The notes under the pieces were generated by a model. That model saw only the letters and a list, made by a program, of their open reading frames with translations. It had not been told where the DNA came from and did not search any database. The position numbers were made by a program, and so were the translations under genes. 64,000 nucleotides of DNA from JBKPCD01 sp046727175 (GTDB lineage Bacteria > Acidobacteriota > Vicinamibacteria > Vicinamibacterales > 2-12-FULL-66-21): assembly GCA_046727175.1 (NCBI GenBank), contig JBKPCD010000026.1, forward strand, positions 24,771-88,770, in the 5' to 3' direction. Numbering within the stretch: the first letter of the stretch is position 1; each line of letters starts with the position of its first letter. This document shows positions 52,614-61,250 of this stretch, piece after piece.

Positions 52614-53537
52614 TCAGTCGGCAACGGTGATCACGACGTTGCCCTTCTTGTGTCCCTGCTCGACATACCGATGGGCTTCGGCGATCTGCTCCAGTCGATA
52701 TCGCCTGTCGATGACCGGCTTCAGCGTCCCCGTTTCCACGAGCTCTTTCAGTTGAATGAGATCGTCTCCGCGAAAGCGGGGTGTCCGATCGTCGACCGAG
52801 ATGGACTTGCCCTCGGGCGTCAGAGCCTTCACGCACGCCACTTTCAGCGGCGACGTTTTTCTGCGTCCAACGGCATCGAAGACGAGGTCGTAACGCCGGT
52901 CTGCCGGAGGATTGTCCTTCGTGTAGTCGAGCACGGCGTCGGCTCCGAGAGATCTCACGAGTTCGACATTCGCGGTGCTACAAACAGCCGTGACGTTCGC
53001 GCCAAGATGCTTCGCGAGCTGCACCGCGCAGGTCCCGATCGCGCCTGACGCGCCATAGACGAGCACCTGCTGTCGCGGCTGAATGTTCGCGTTTCGGAGG
53101 AAGTACCACGCGAGCAGCCCTCCGTAAGGAATCGCGGCGGCTTCGTCGTACGTCACATTCGACGGCGCCGGCGCCAGGAGACGAAATGCTGCCGGCAAAG
53201 ACGTGCGCTGCGCGTAACAGCCGAAGCGCAACATGGTGAATGCCCACACGCGGTCTCCGATGCGAAACCGTGTGACGTACTTGCCTGTGGCTTCGATCTC
53301 TCCGGCCAGGACGGCCCCCTGGATCGAGCGTCTTGGTCTCGTCATGCCGATCACCAGGCGCAGCATGATCCGCATGGCGAGCCTGCCTTTCGGAATGGCA
53401 CTCCTGAAACAGTCGCTCGCGGTGACCGTCGTCGCGCGGATCCTGATCAGCACGTCGCCCTTTCCGATTGGAGACGCGCGGCGATATTGACTCTGAACGT
53501 ACGGGCTCAATCGGACCCACCACTGATCGGGGAACAC
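52614..53537 (-). CDS. NAD(P)-dependent MDR alcohol dehydrogenase/quinone oxidoreductase
   Basis: About 307 aa, zinc-independent medium-chain dehydrogenase. DVLIRIRATTVTASDCF, GAVLAGEIEATGKYVTRFRIGD-type GroES fold, then the nucleotide-binding domain VLVYGASGAIGTCAVQLAKH, VTAVCSTANVELVRSLGADA and DYTKDN. The C-terminal LEQIAEAHRYVEQGHKKGNV is the standard end. The N-terminus is odd: the usual opening (MKAxxYxxYGxPDVLxLxE) is not recognisable and is replaced by WVRLSPYVQSQYRRASPIGK, so the first ~25 codons may have suffered mutation or a frameshift. No zinc ligands. Substrate unknown. Confidence 0.85.
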   Translation of the reverse strand: MFPDQWWVRLSPYVQSQYRRASPIGKGDVLIRIRATTVTASDCFRSAIPKGRLAMRIMLRLVIGMTRPRRSIQGAVLAGEIEATGKYVTRFRIGDRVWAFTMLRFGCYAQRTSLPAAFRLLAPAPSNVTYDEAAAIPYGGLLAWYFLRNANIQPRQQVLVYGASGAIGTCAVQLAKHLGANVTAVCSTANVELVRSLGADAVLDYTKDNPPADRRYDLVFDAVGRRKTSPLKVACVKALTPEGKSISVDDRTPRFRGDDLIQLKELVETGTLKPVIDRRYRLEQIAEAHRYVEQGHKKGNVVITVAD

Positions 53538-53553
53538 CGATTCCGCTGGTTGA

Positions 53554-53597
53554 TGCGGCTGTGGACTTGACGAGGGAGCATCAGGTCCACAGCCGCA
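53554..53597. repeat. 13-bp perfect inverted repeat (hairpin) overlapping direct repeat copy A
   Basis: TGCGGCTGTGGAC at 53554-53566 and GTCCACAGCCGCA at 53585-53597 are exact reverse complements with an 18-base loop. The right arm is the start of the ~105-bp repeat copy A. No T-run, so a structural or mobile-element end is as likely as a terminator. Confidence 0.6.
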
Positions 53598-53690
53598 CTC
53601 CGGTTTTATTGAGGTTTCTTGTTAGGCTCCCGTCCGTCACGGCAGTGGGAGGTGGCGGGAGCGGGGCAGGGTGGGGCCAAAGACCTGACG
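53584..53690. repeat. Imperfect direct repeat copy A (upstream of kinase gene)
   Basis: Begins GGTCCACAGCCGCA and ends near TGACG, sharing blocks such as ATTGAGGTTT, CCGTCCGT and GGGGCAGGGT in the same order with copy B at 56656-56760. The copies differ at about a quarter of positions. Copy A ends 73 bp before the kinase start codon. Confidence 0.7.
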
Positions 53691-53763
53691 TCAGCCCAGC
53701 AGCAGCCCCGAAGTGGGCGAGGCGCGTGCTGCTACCGTATAATGCGCAGGCTTCCACCGACCA

Positions 53764-56445
53764 ATGGGTCTTGCCTCCGGAATTCGAATCGGCCCCTACG
53801 AAGTCGTCTCGATGCTGGGTGCCGGTGGCATGGGCGAGGTCTACAAAGCCCGCGATACGCGCCTGGACCGAACCGTCGCCCTCAAAGTCCTACCGCAATC
53901 GCTCGCATTCGATCCGCAATTCCGTCATCGATTCGATCGTGAGGCGCGCATCATCTCGCAACTCGATCATCCTCACATCTGCGCGCTGTACGACGTCGGA
54001 GAGCAGGATGGGACCGCGTACCTGGTGATGCAGTACCTCGAGGGGGAGACGCTCGCGCAGCATCTGGCGCACGGCGCCCTGCCGATCGAGCATGCACTCA
54101 CCTTTGCCATTCAGATTGCCGATGCATTGACGAGAGCGCATCGCGCCGGAATCGTACACCGCGATCTCAAGCCGGGCAACATCATGCTAACGGGATCTGG
54201 CGCGACGCTGCTCGATTTTGGACTCGCGAAAACCGGACCCGCTGGAGCGTCGGCGATCCTTGCTCCGTCCGAGGCCACGACGCCCGCTCAGCTCACCACT
54301 TTGGGTACGATCCTGGGCACTTTTCAGTACATGGCGCCAGAGCAGATCGAAGGAGGGGAAGCCGACATACGGAGCGACATCTGGGCATTCGGGTGTGTGC
54401 TCTACGAAATGCTCGCCGGCATCCCGCCATTCAGCGGTAAATCACCCGCGAGCCTCATTGCGAACATCCTGAATGCTCAACCGGCGCCTCTCTTGGAGCG
54501 GCGGCCCCAGCTGACGCACGCGGTCAACCACGTCGTGCGCCGCTGCCTCGAGAAGAATCCGGAGGCGCGGTGGCAATCGATGGCCGACGTGGCCCACGAG
54601 TTGCGATGGGCGACAACTGCTGATCCGGTCGCGCCACGTGTATCAATCTTGAGGGTCTGGCGTCAGCCCATTGTCATGTTCCCGGCATTGCTGCTGGCCG
54701 TCTCGACGGCCGCGGTTGCGCTTCTAGTTCGGGGCCGCGCGCCGGTCCAGCAGCCGGCGCTCGCGCCGCTCAAGCTCACGCTGGTGGCGCCAGAAGGTCT
54801 CGCGTTGACTCCGTTCTATTCGAGTGGAGGGCCGCACTTCGCGCTCTCGCCGGATGGTGAGCGAATCGCGTTCGTCGCGTCGGCGGTCGGGCGGCCACCT
54901 TCCTTGTGGATCCGTGACCTCGATTCACGCGTGCCTCAGGAAGTTGCGGGAAGCAACGAAGCATCGAGCCCGTTCTGGTCGCCTGACGGGCAATCGCTGG
55001 GATTTTTTGCCGAAGGCAGGTTGAAAACCGTCTCACTCCGTGGAACACGTCCCGCGACGCTGGCGCTCGTGCTCGATCCCGCCGGTGCGACGTCGAATGG
55101 CGACGTCATCCTGGCGGGCCGCGGTACCGGCTCCGTCCTTCGCATCCCCGTTCGCGGCGGCGCGCCAACCGAGGCAACTGTGCTGCGCCCTGACTCTGGA
55201 GGTCACCGATGGCCGCAGTTCCTGCCCGATGGCCGCCATTTCATCTACAACGAGAGCCGCGGCGTGATGATCGCGGCGCTAGATTCGCCAGAGTCCACTC
55301 GGTTGCTTGAAACGGCCTCGACAGCGGTATATGCACCACCAGGGTTCCTCTTGTTTGTTCCGGTGAGATCGAACAGGCTCATGGCTCAGGCCGTCGATCC
55401 GGCATCGTTCAAGCCGACAGGCGATCCTCGCGAAGTACTCGACGAGGTCCGCTACGCGGGCGGCACGGGATACCCGCCGGTGTCCGTCGCGGCCAAGGGT
55501 CTGCTCGCGTATTGGGATGGCACGACGGTGTCGACAAACGCGGAGTGGCTCGATCGGCGGGGGAACCGCCTTCCCACCTTGCCTGTTCCACTCGAGGGAA
55601 CACATTTGGCCGTATCCCCTGACGGTCGGCAGGTCGCATTCATTCGGCAGGCCCCGTCGGCACCGCTTCCCAGCATCTGGTTGATGGACGTTTTGGGCAA
55701 CTCTTCCCGATTCTCATTCACCGCCGGTGGCGCTTGGAGACCCATTTGGTCAGCGGACGGCCGGCACGTGCTGTTCACGTCGTATTCTGGCAAGGATCTC
55801 CTGCTGCTTCGCCGCCCGGTTAGCGGCGCCGAAAAGGAGCAAGTCGTTGCGACCGTTCCGTTGCCGTTAGCCCAAGAAGGGTTCGGCAATTACTACATTA
55901 CGGACTGGTCTGACGATGCCCGGACCGCACTGATCAGTGGGGCGCAGCCAGGGACTGGACGAGACGTCATGGCGTTTTCTGACGAGACCGGTCGCCTGAG
56001 TCCTCTGTTCCAGACCGCTGCGTTCGAGATACAGCCTCACTTTTCGCCGGACAGTCGCTGGATCGCCTACGCGTCGAACGAGAGCGGGCGATGGGAAGTA
56101 TTCGTGGAACCTTTTCCTCCATCCGGCACAAAGAAGCAAGTTTCGATGGATGGGGGGTCGCAACCTGTGTGGCGCAGAGATGGCCGGGAGCTCTTCTTCC
56201 TTGCGCCGGACGCCAAGCTGATGGCTATCAGCGTGACTCCGGGCGCCACACTCCCATTCGCGGGTGGGACGCCGCAGGCGTTGTTCCAGACGCGATTGAG
56301 ACCCAGCTACGCTCCGTGGCCTGTCAATTACGACGTCACGCCCGACGGCCAGCGGTTTCTCATGAATGCGGTACGCTCCGACACCGGCCCCACGATCAGC
56401 ATCGTCGTGAACTGGAAACCGGGGAATGCACATACGCGAAACTGA
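53764..56445 (+). CDS. Ser/Thr protein kinase with C-terminal TolB-like beta-propeller
   Basis: 893 aa. Kinase ~10-275: MLGAGGMGEVYKARD, VALKVLPQS, IVHRDLKPGNIML, LLDFGLAK, YMAPEQIEGG and DIWAFGCVLYEMLAG. A membrane helix (VMFPALLLAVSTAAVALLV) follows at about 300-320, then a six- or seven-blade propeller with SPDGERIAF, WSPDGQSLGFF, PDGRHFIYN, SPDGRQVAF, FSPDSRWIAY and TPDGQRFLM blades and the end VVNWKPG. The architecture matches the partial gene at 2-2233, so the two are paralogues. It is flanked by direct repeats A and B. Confidence 0.94.
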   Translation: MGLASGIRIGPYEVVSMLGAGGMGEVYKARDTRLDRTVALKVLPQSLAFDPQFRHRFDREARIISQLDHPHICALYDVGEQDGTAYLVMQYLEGETLAQHLAHGALPIEHALTFAIQIADALTRAHRAGIVHRDLKPGNIMLTGSGATLLDFGLAKTGPAGASAILAPSEATTPAQLTTLGTILGTFQYMAPEQIEGGEADIRSDIWAFGCVLYEMLAGIPPFSGKSPASLIANILNAQPAPLLERRPQLTHAVNHVVRRCLEKNPEARWQSMADVAHELRWATTADPVAPRVSILRVWRQPIVMFPALLLAVSTAAVALLVRGRAPVQQPALAPLKLTLVAPEGLALTPFYSSGGPHFALSPDGERIAFVASAVGRPPSLWIRDLDSRVPQEVAGSNEASSPFWSPDGQSLGFFAEGRLKTVSLRGTRPATLALVLDPAGATSNGDVILAGRGTGSVLRIPVRGGAPTEATVLRPDSGGHRWPQFLPDGRHFIYNESRGVMIAALDSPESTRLLETASTAVYAPPGFLLFVPVRSNRLMAQAVDPASFKPTGDPREVLDEVRYAGGTGYPPVSVAAKGLLAYWDGTTVSTNAEWLDRRGNRLPTLPVPLEGTHLAVSPDGRQVAFIRQAPSAPLPSIWLMDVLGNSSRFSFTAGGAWRPIWSADGRHVLFTSYSGKDLLLLRRPVSGAEKEQVVATVPLPLAQEGFGNYYITDWSDDARTALISGAQPGTGRDVMAFSDETGRLSPLFQTAAFEIQPHFSPDSRWIAYASNESGRWEVFVEPFPPSGTKKQVSMDGGSQPVWRRDGRELFFLAPDAKLMAISVTPGATLPFAGGTPQALFQTRLRPSYAPWPVNYDVTPDGQRFLMNAVRSDTGPTISIVVNWKPGNAHTRN

Positions 56446-57081
56446 GTGATGACCGACCGTGCTGTTCGAAGCCAACACAGTGACGGAGGCTCTGGAGCGG
56501 GGAACGGCACCGGATTGACGGAAGTGCTCGCCGAAATCGCAACTAGTGGCTAGCCGGTTCTCATATCCGCACTTGCAGCGCGGCGGGGCGTACAACTGTA
56601 ACCAGCGAACGAGTTTGGGTGTGGCAAACCAACCATTGACTGGGCCCGCGCATCCGGTCCACAGCCGCACCGCAATTTCATTGAGGTTTTCAGTTTGGCT
56701 GCCGTCCGTGACCGCGACAGGCAGATGGAAGGAGAGGGGCAGGGTGCGGTGGCGGTGACGTGCCCGCCGGTGTTGACACCATTGACCAACGACCGCGGGT
56801 CCACCTCGCCTGAGGCTATTTTCCACTTGCAGTATGCGCGTGAGTTCGATCGAAAGGCATCACGCGCTGTTGACTGTGACCTCGGGCGACAAGGCTATGG
56901 CGGGGCAGAGGGCGCGCCCATCGCCGTTTGGTCATCGACATCGACCGAGTCCGCTTCCGGCAACGTCTCGGGAATCGCCGCAGAATTGACGTGATCCGGC
57001 AAAGGGTTCTTTTGTCATCTGGCAATGTCGCGGATCTGATTAGAGCGCCATCTGTTCACACTGCGCGCGTGCTGGTGACGT
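56446..57081. other. Intergenic stretch after the kinase, holding repeat copy B
   Basis: No gene supported. Contains direct repeat copy B (56656-56760, listed separately); the remainder shows no recognisable domain or repeat. Confidence 0.5.
56656..56760. repeat. Imperfect direct repeat copy B (downstream of kinase gene)
   Basis: Opens with the same GGTCCACAGCCGCA as copy A and continues with ATTGAGGTTT, CCGTCCGT and GGGGCAGGGT in the same order and spacing (within one base). Unlike copy A it lacks the left arm of the 13-bp hairpin. Ends 210-315 bp after the kinase stop. Confidence 0.7.
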
Positions 57082-57285
57082 GGGTCACCGGAAGCTAACT
57101 TCGAGTTGCTCGGAACACAGCCGGCCCTCGGCCGGCTGATTCGAACACCCGAAGGAGCGTCCGGGCGGGTCGATCCGGTCGTCGTGCTGGCCCACACGAC
57201 CTGGCAGCAGCGCTTCAACGGCGATCCTTCTGTCATAGGGAAGACAGCGCGCTTGAACGGTCGGCCCTGCACCGCTCGCGCTGTG
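57082..57285 (+). pseudogene. ADOP permease fragment (MacB periplasmic core, N-terminal part)
   Basis: The frame reads ANFELLGTQPALGRL, then DPVVVLAHTTWQQRFNGDPS and VIGKTARLNGRPCT, the core of ADOP permeases (xYFxVLGVxPALGR, VVVLSHxFWxRRFGxDPxVxGxTxxLNG). No start or downstream part; recognisable homology ends after LNGRP. Confidence 0.82.
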
Positions 57286-57356
57286 ATGCTCGTTCGGCTC
57301 CCGGGAGGAACCATTGATATAATCCGCATCGTTCCCCCGACACTTACGTTCAGCGG

Positions 57357-57776
57357 CGACCACTGCTGCTGACGATTGCCGGCCTGCGACTGCAGCTTCT
57401 GTCCACACCCGGCGAGACGGCGGACGCAATCTCGGTGTGGCTACCTGAGAAGCGCGTTTTGATGCCCGGAGACGACTTCCTGCGCGCCTTCCCGAACATC
57501 AGCCCGATCCGGGGCGCGCGGCCACGTACTCCCGAGGATTGGATCGCCAGTCTGGAGAAGATGATCGAGCTGGGACCAGAGGACGTGGTGCCGAGCCACA
57601 CGCGGCCCGTTCTGGGTGGCGCCGCCGCGCGCGCCGCCGGCATCGAGTCGGGGCGCAGCTATGACGTGAATCCGGTAACCGGCCGCTTCCTTCTCGTCAG
57701 ACCAGCCGATTCGGGTCCATCGCCTCGCGCGGTGCGCATGGTGCTCAACTGGGCGTTGGACCTGCCGACCAGGTAA
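57357..57776 (+). pseudogene. Chimeric relic: MBL-fold alkyl-sulfatase-like fragment joined to a propeller-type tail
   Basis: The first part, LLTIAGLRLQLLSTPGET, VWLPEKRVLMPGDDFLRAFP and NISPIRGARPRTPEDW, EDVVPSHTRPVLGG, matches the middle of alkyl/aryl-sulfatase metallo-beta-lactamase proteins (HAPGETxDxxxxWLPExRxLxPGDNFxxxFPNL). The last ~35 residues, YDVNPVTGRFLLVRPADSG and VRMVLNWALDL, instead match the C-terminal blade of kinase-associated propellers. The zinc-binding N-terminal half is absent and no start codon is plausible. A fused remnant. Confidence 0.68.
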
Positions 57777-58612
57777 CGGCACCTCAACGACCGCGACCTC
57801 CGACGCTGCGACACGGATGATAAGAGCCCGGGGGACGAACGGTGAGCAGACCCTCTTCGACGATCGTTACACCATTGACGTGGCCTTCGACGCACCGTTG
57901 GAAGGTAAGTAGCCCGAGGATGTCGACGATCATGATGTCCTCGGTCACTCGTGCAATCCCTCCGTCACGTGATCCCGATCGCGGAGCGTTTCGCGCACGC
58001 CGGAACCGCAGAACAACCCGACAATCTGGATCCAGATTTTCTGGGTTTTTCCGTGTGCAACGAACGGGGCGTCTCTAGCGACTCAGGGCCGTCTTCGGCT
58101 GCTCTGGCAAATGAAGGATGAAGGTGAAAGAGCCTCCTAACTCTCTTTCTCTTGATAATTAATAAATACAGTTGGATTATTTATTTCCTAGGAACAAGAG
58201 TGTGAGGACCTGGTTTTCACGTTTACTCTTCACCCCACACCCTCGCTGTTCCACGCCCCGTCCTGACACTGCCAGAGGCTTCTCCCCTTACCTGCCCGCA
58301 TGGCCGGGGCAGGGCGTGGCACCGGTGTTTTGCCACTCGAATGCGCTGGAAGGCGCTTCGCCGCTCGGGTCGCTGCGCAGGATGCTGACGACGGGCTGAT
58401 CGGCCCTGCACGGCTCGTTGGGGCGCGGTTCGGGATCGGCGCGAAAAGTCGCCGGCGTGGCAGGTGAGCCCTCGGCAGTGGCCTTGGAGGCCGCGCACCG
58501 GAAAACATGAGGGGATGGTAACCACGACGGCTATCGCGACTCGTCCGCGGCCGCGAGCCTATCGTTTGCAGGCCGACAGCGATCTCTGCTCCGGACGCCG
58601 CCGCGTAACGGT
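57777..58612. other. 836-bp non-coding stretch with an AT-rich island
   Basis: No supported gene on either strand. A sharply AT-rich island at about 58140-58200 stands out in this GC-rich DNA; within it AATAAAT and ATTTATT form a 7-bp inverted repeat near 58160-58185. It may be a terminator region or foreign remnant. Confidence 0.5.
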
Positions 58613-59548
58613 TCATCGCGTTGCGGCCACAGTCTCCGCGATCCCACGAGGGTAAGGGGTCGGCGTAAAGCCGAATCGCCGCTCGAACTTCGAAGACTCG
58701 AAGATGTAGGCGCGGTCGTACTGATACAGCATTTCGATCAGTTCGCGGACCGTGCGATCGAACAGCGCGGCCATGCGCAGCATCCAGGGCCACAGGATCG
58801 TGACCTTCGGCTCGACGCCGTACTCCCGCGCCGCGAGGGCAACGAATTCGCGGCCGCTAAGCGGCGGCCTCGCCGTCGGCAGATGCCACACGTCCCCCCA
58901 CACGTCGGGCGCGCGGGCAAGCAGTGGAAGGGCACGTCCGCAATCCCGCGTGTACGTCAAGCTGTGCGGCACCTCGGCATTGACCAGCCACTTTGCAGGC
59001 TTGCCCTTGGACAGAGGGGGCAGGACGAGTCGATTGATGATGCTGTTGGACGCGTTCGGACCGTAAAAGTCCGCCGCACGCGCGATGCATGCTTGCACTC
59101 GACCGCTCTTCGCCGCCTCCAGAAGTGATGCGGCGATCCGCGCTCGCACGACTCCCTTTTTGCTCGACGGTCTGATAGGCGTGTCTTCGGTCATCACGCC
59201 ATCGACCGGGCCGTACATGTAGACGTTGTCAAAGAAGATCAGTCGCGCCTGACGCTCCGTGCACGCGTCGAGCACGTTCGCCATGATCCGAGGCCACTCT
59301 TCGCGCCAGACACGGATGTGGTAGCGGAGTCCGGCGAGGAGGTACACGACCGACCCCGGCGGGATCGCCTCGCGGATGCTGGCCGGATCGAGGAGATCGC
59401 CGCGGAGGCTTTCTGCAGCTTCGATTGCTGCGCCTCTTCGGGACACGAGGCGCACGTCCTGCCGCTCGCGGCGCAGTTCGGTCGCGAGTTCAGTCGCGAT
59501 GACGCCTCCGGCGCCGAGCAGAACGTGTTTCGGTTTTTCTACTGTCAT
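58613..59548 (-). CDS. NAD-dependent epimerase/dehydratase-like protein (SDR-extended)
   Basis: About 311 aa. N-terminal Rossmann motif HVLLGAGGVIATELATEL, DLLDPASIREAI and VVYLLAGL are typical of extended SDR proteins. The active-site Tyr region reads FDNVYMYGPVDG; the usual YxxxK is not clear, and the Lys may be the SSKKGVV pair. ARAADFYGPNA and LTYTRDCGRALPLLA are later landmarks. Function is unassigned; relatives reduce or isomerise sugar nucleotides or flavonoid-type substrates. No operon partners. Confidence 0.85.
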   Translation of the reverse strand: MTVEKPKHVLLGAGGVIATELATELRRERQDVRLVSRRGAAIEAAESLRGDLLDPASIREAIPPGSVVYLLAGLRYHIRVWREEWPRIMANVLDACTERQARLIFFDNVYMYGPVDGVMTEDTPIRPSSKKGVVRARIAASLLEAAKSGRVQACIARAADFYGPNASNSIINRLVLPPLSKGKPAKWLVNAEVPHSLTYTRDCGRALPLLARAPDVWGDVWHLPTARPPLSGREFVALAAREYGVEPKVTILWPWMLRMAALFDRTVRELIEMLYQYDRAYIFESSKFERRFGFTPTPYPRGIAETVAATR

Positions 59549-59640
59549 CGGTCTTTTGCGCGGCGAGAAGATTACTCGCGGAAAGGTCGCCTTGCGGTGA
59601 TCGATTCGGCGTGTCGGACCTTGTCGCTGCGGCGTAGGCG

Positions 59641-60023
59641 TTACTGATCGGTCGCCGCCTGCGACCAGTGTTTACGCTGTTGGACGACACAGAAGAGATT
59701 GCCGTCAGGATCTTCGAGGACGACGAAGTCGGCACCGACGCGGTAGCGCCAGGGATACCGGCGAGCGCCCAGAGCCTCGAGGCGCGCGACCTCCGTCGTC
59801 TGGTTGTCCGTATACAGATCCAGGTGGATCCAGTTGCGGCCGGGCCGCTGCGTTTCGCGCGCCTGGAACGACACGTTCGGATACTTCCCGCCGGGATCGC
59901 GTAGGATGCTCCAGCCGCCGCTCGCCGGCTCTCGCGGAACATAACCCAGCGCTTTCTGCCAGAAGTCAACATCCGATCGAACTGATGGCAGTGGATAACG
60001 ATCGAGCCGATGCGGAGCGGCAT
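59641..60023 (-). pseudogene. VOC-family (glyoxalase-like) gene split by one frameshift
   Basis: The natural start is ATG 60023: MPLRIGSIVIHCHQFDRM is followed by a shift near 59968-59972, after which the other frame continues DFWQKALGYVPREPASGGWS, ILRDPGGKYPNVSF and HLDLYTDNQTTEVARLEALG to DPDGNLFCVVQQRK. Adding one base after CGGATG restores a normal VOC protein of ~126 aa (DRMVDFWQKALGYV). The change may be a real mutation or a sequence error. Confidence 0.8.
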
Positions 60024-60192
60024 GGGGCGATTGTAATCCGCGCGATGGGACGCTATCGCGTCCTGGACCGGACGAGAGCGGTCCGGGTAAACAGATCGGC
60101 GTTATCGCGGGTAATGGCATCGCCTCTTCCAGACGACCAGAAGCGAGGAGTGGCCGGATCCCGCTGGAGCCGTTCTCTGTATAGTTTCCGCT

Positions 60193-61170
60193 ATGTTGAA
60201 GCCCCTGAGAGGACGTGTAGCTGTCGTCGCCGGTGCGACTCGCGGTGCCGGGCGAGGCATCGCAAGGATGCTGGGGGAGGCTGGTGCCACCGTGTACTGC
60301 ACCGGGCGCAGCAGCCGCACCCAGCCGAATACGTCTCATCACTCCAGCGCCGGCCGGCCCGAAACGATTGAAGAAACAGCTGAAATGGTCACCGCGGGCG
60401 GCGGTTCGGGTATCCCCGTACGGGTCGATCACACGGCCGAAGACGAAGTTGCCACCCTGTTCGAGCGAGTACGCCGAGAACAGAAGCGGCTGGACGTGCT
60501 TGCGATTGTCATGACCGGTCAGCCCGCTTCGTGGAAGAGCTTTCTCGACGACAGCCCGGCTGCGGGGCGAGCGTTCGTGGAGAGCTGGATCTGGCCACAC
60601 ATGGTGACAGCGTGGCATGCGGCGAATTTGATGGTGACGCATCGGTCGGGGCTGATCGTGGAGTTGGTCGAGCAGGACAACGTCGGGTATCACGGCGCGT
60701 TCTACTTCGACGTGATGGAAACGTTACTAAACCGGCTCGTCTTTGGGTTGGCCAATGACTTGGGGAGCCACGGCGTGACGGCGGTGGCTGTGGGCCCTGG
60801 CTTCATGCGCACCGAGGCGATTCTCGAGGGCTTCGGGGTGACCGAAGCAAACTGGCGAGACGCACTCGAGAATTCCCAGGCTGCGGCGATGGGATGGGGC
60901 GGATCCGAAACGCCATGCTTTGTCGGGCGCGCCGTTGCCGCGCTGGCCGCCGATCTGGACGTCGCGCGGAAGAACGGCGGCATCTACACCACGCGATCGC
61001 TCTCCGAGGAATACGGATTCACTGACGTCGATGGCACGTATCCAGATTACGCCGTGCTCGCGGCGGCGGTCGAGGAGGCGAAGAGAACCTATCTCGCCCC
61101 AATGGTAAAGGCCTCCGAGTTCGTGACGGTGAACTGGAAGCTCACGTCGAAAGCCGAGTCACCGTCCTGA
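60193..61170 (+). CDS. Short-chain dehydrogenase/reductase with altered catalytic residues
   Basis: About 325 aa. Cofactor motif VVAGATRGAGRGIARMLGEA (TGxxxGxG class), VYCTGRSSR for the adenosine ribose/phosphate, and later VAVGPGFMRTEAIL. The active-site helix reads YHGAFYFDVMETLLNRLVFG: aligned to YDLxKxxxxRL of relatives, the catalytic Tyr is Phe 172 and the Lys is Glu 176 (Tyr 171 is one position off). The protein is otherwise intact, so it may bind nucleotide without classical reduction, or use a shifted Tyr. Divergent from the VOC gene. Confidence 0.88.
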   Translation: MLKPLRGRVAVVAGATRGAGRGIARMLGEAGATVYCTGRSSRTQPNTSHHSSAGRPETIEETAEMVTAGGGSGIPVRVDHTAEDEVATLFERVRREQKRLDVLAIVMTGQPASWKSFLDDSPAAGRAFVESWIWPHMVTAWHAANLMVTHRSGLIVELVEQDNVGYHGAFYFDVMETLLNRLVFGLANDLGSHGVTAVAVGPGFMRTEAILEGFGVTEANWRDALENSQAAAMGWGGSETPCFVGRAVAALAADLDVARKNGGIYTTRSLSEEYGFTDVDGTYPDYAVLAAAVEEAKRTYLAPMVKASEFVTVNWKLTSKAESPS

Positions 61171-61250
61171 AGCTCGGAAAATGAACTGCCTGTGGAGAAC
61201 GAGTAGTCGCCCAGAGCGGATTGAAGGATCCGCCCTGGCTGCGATCCTGG

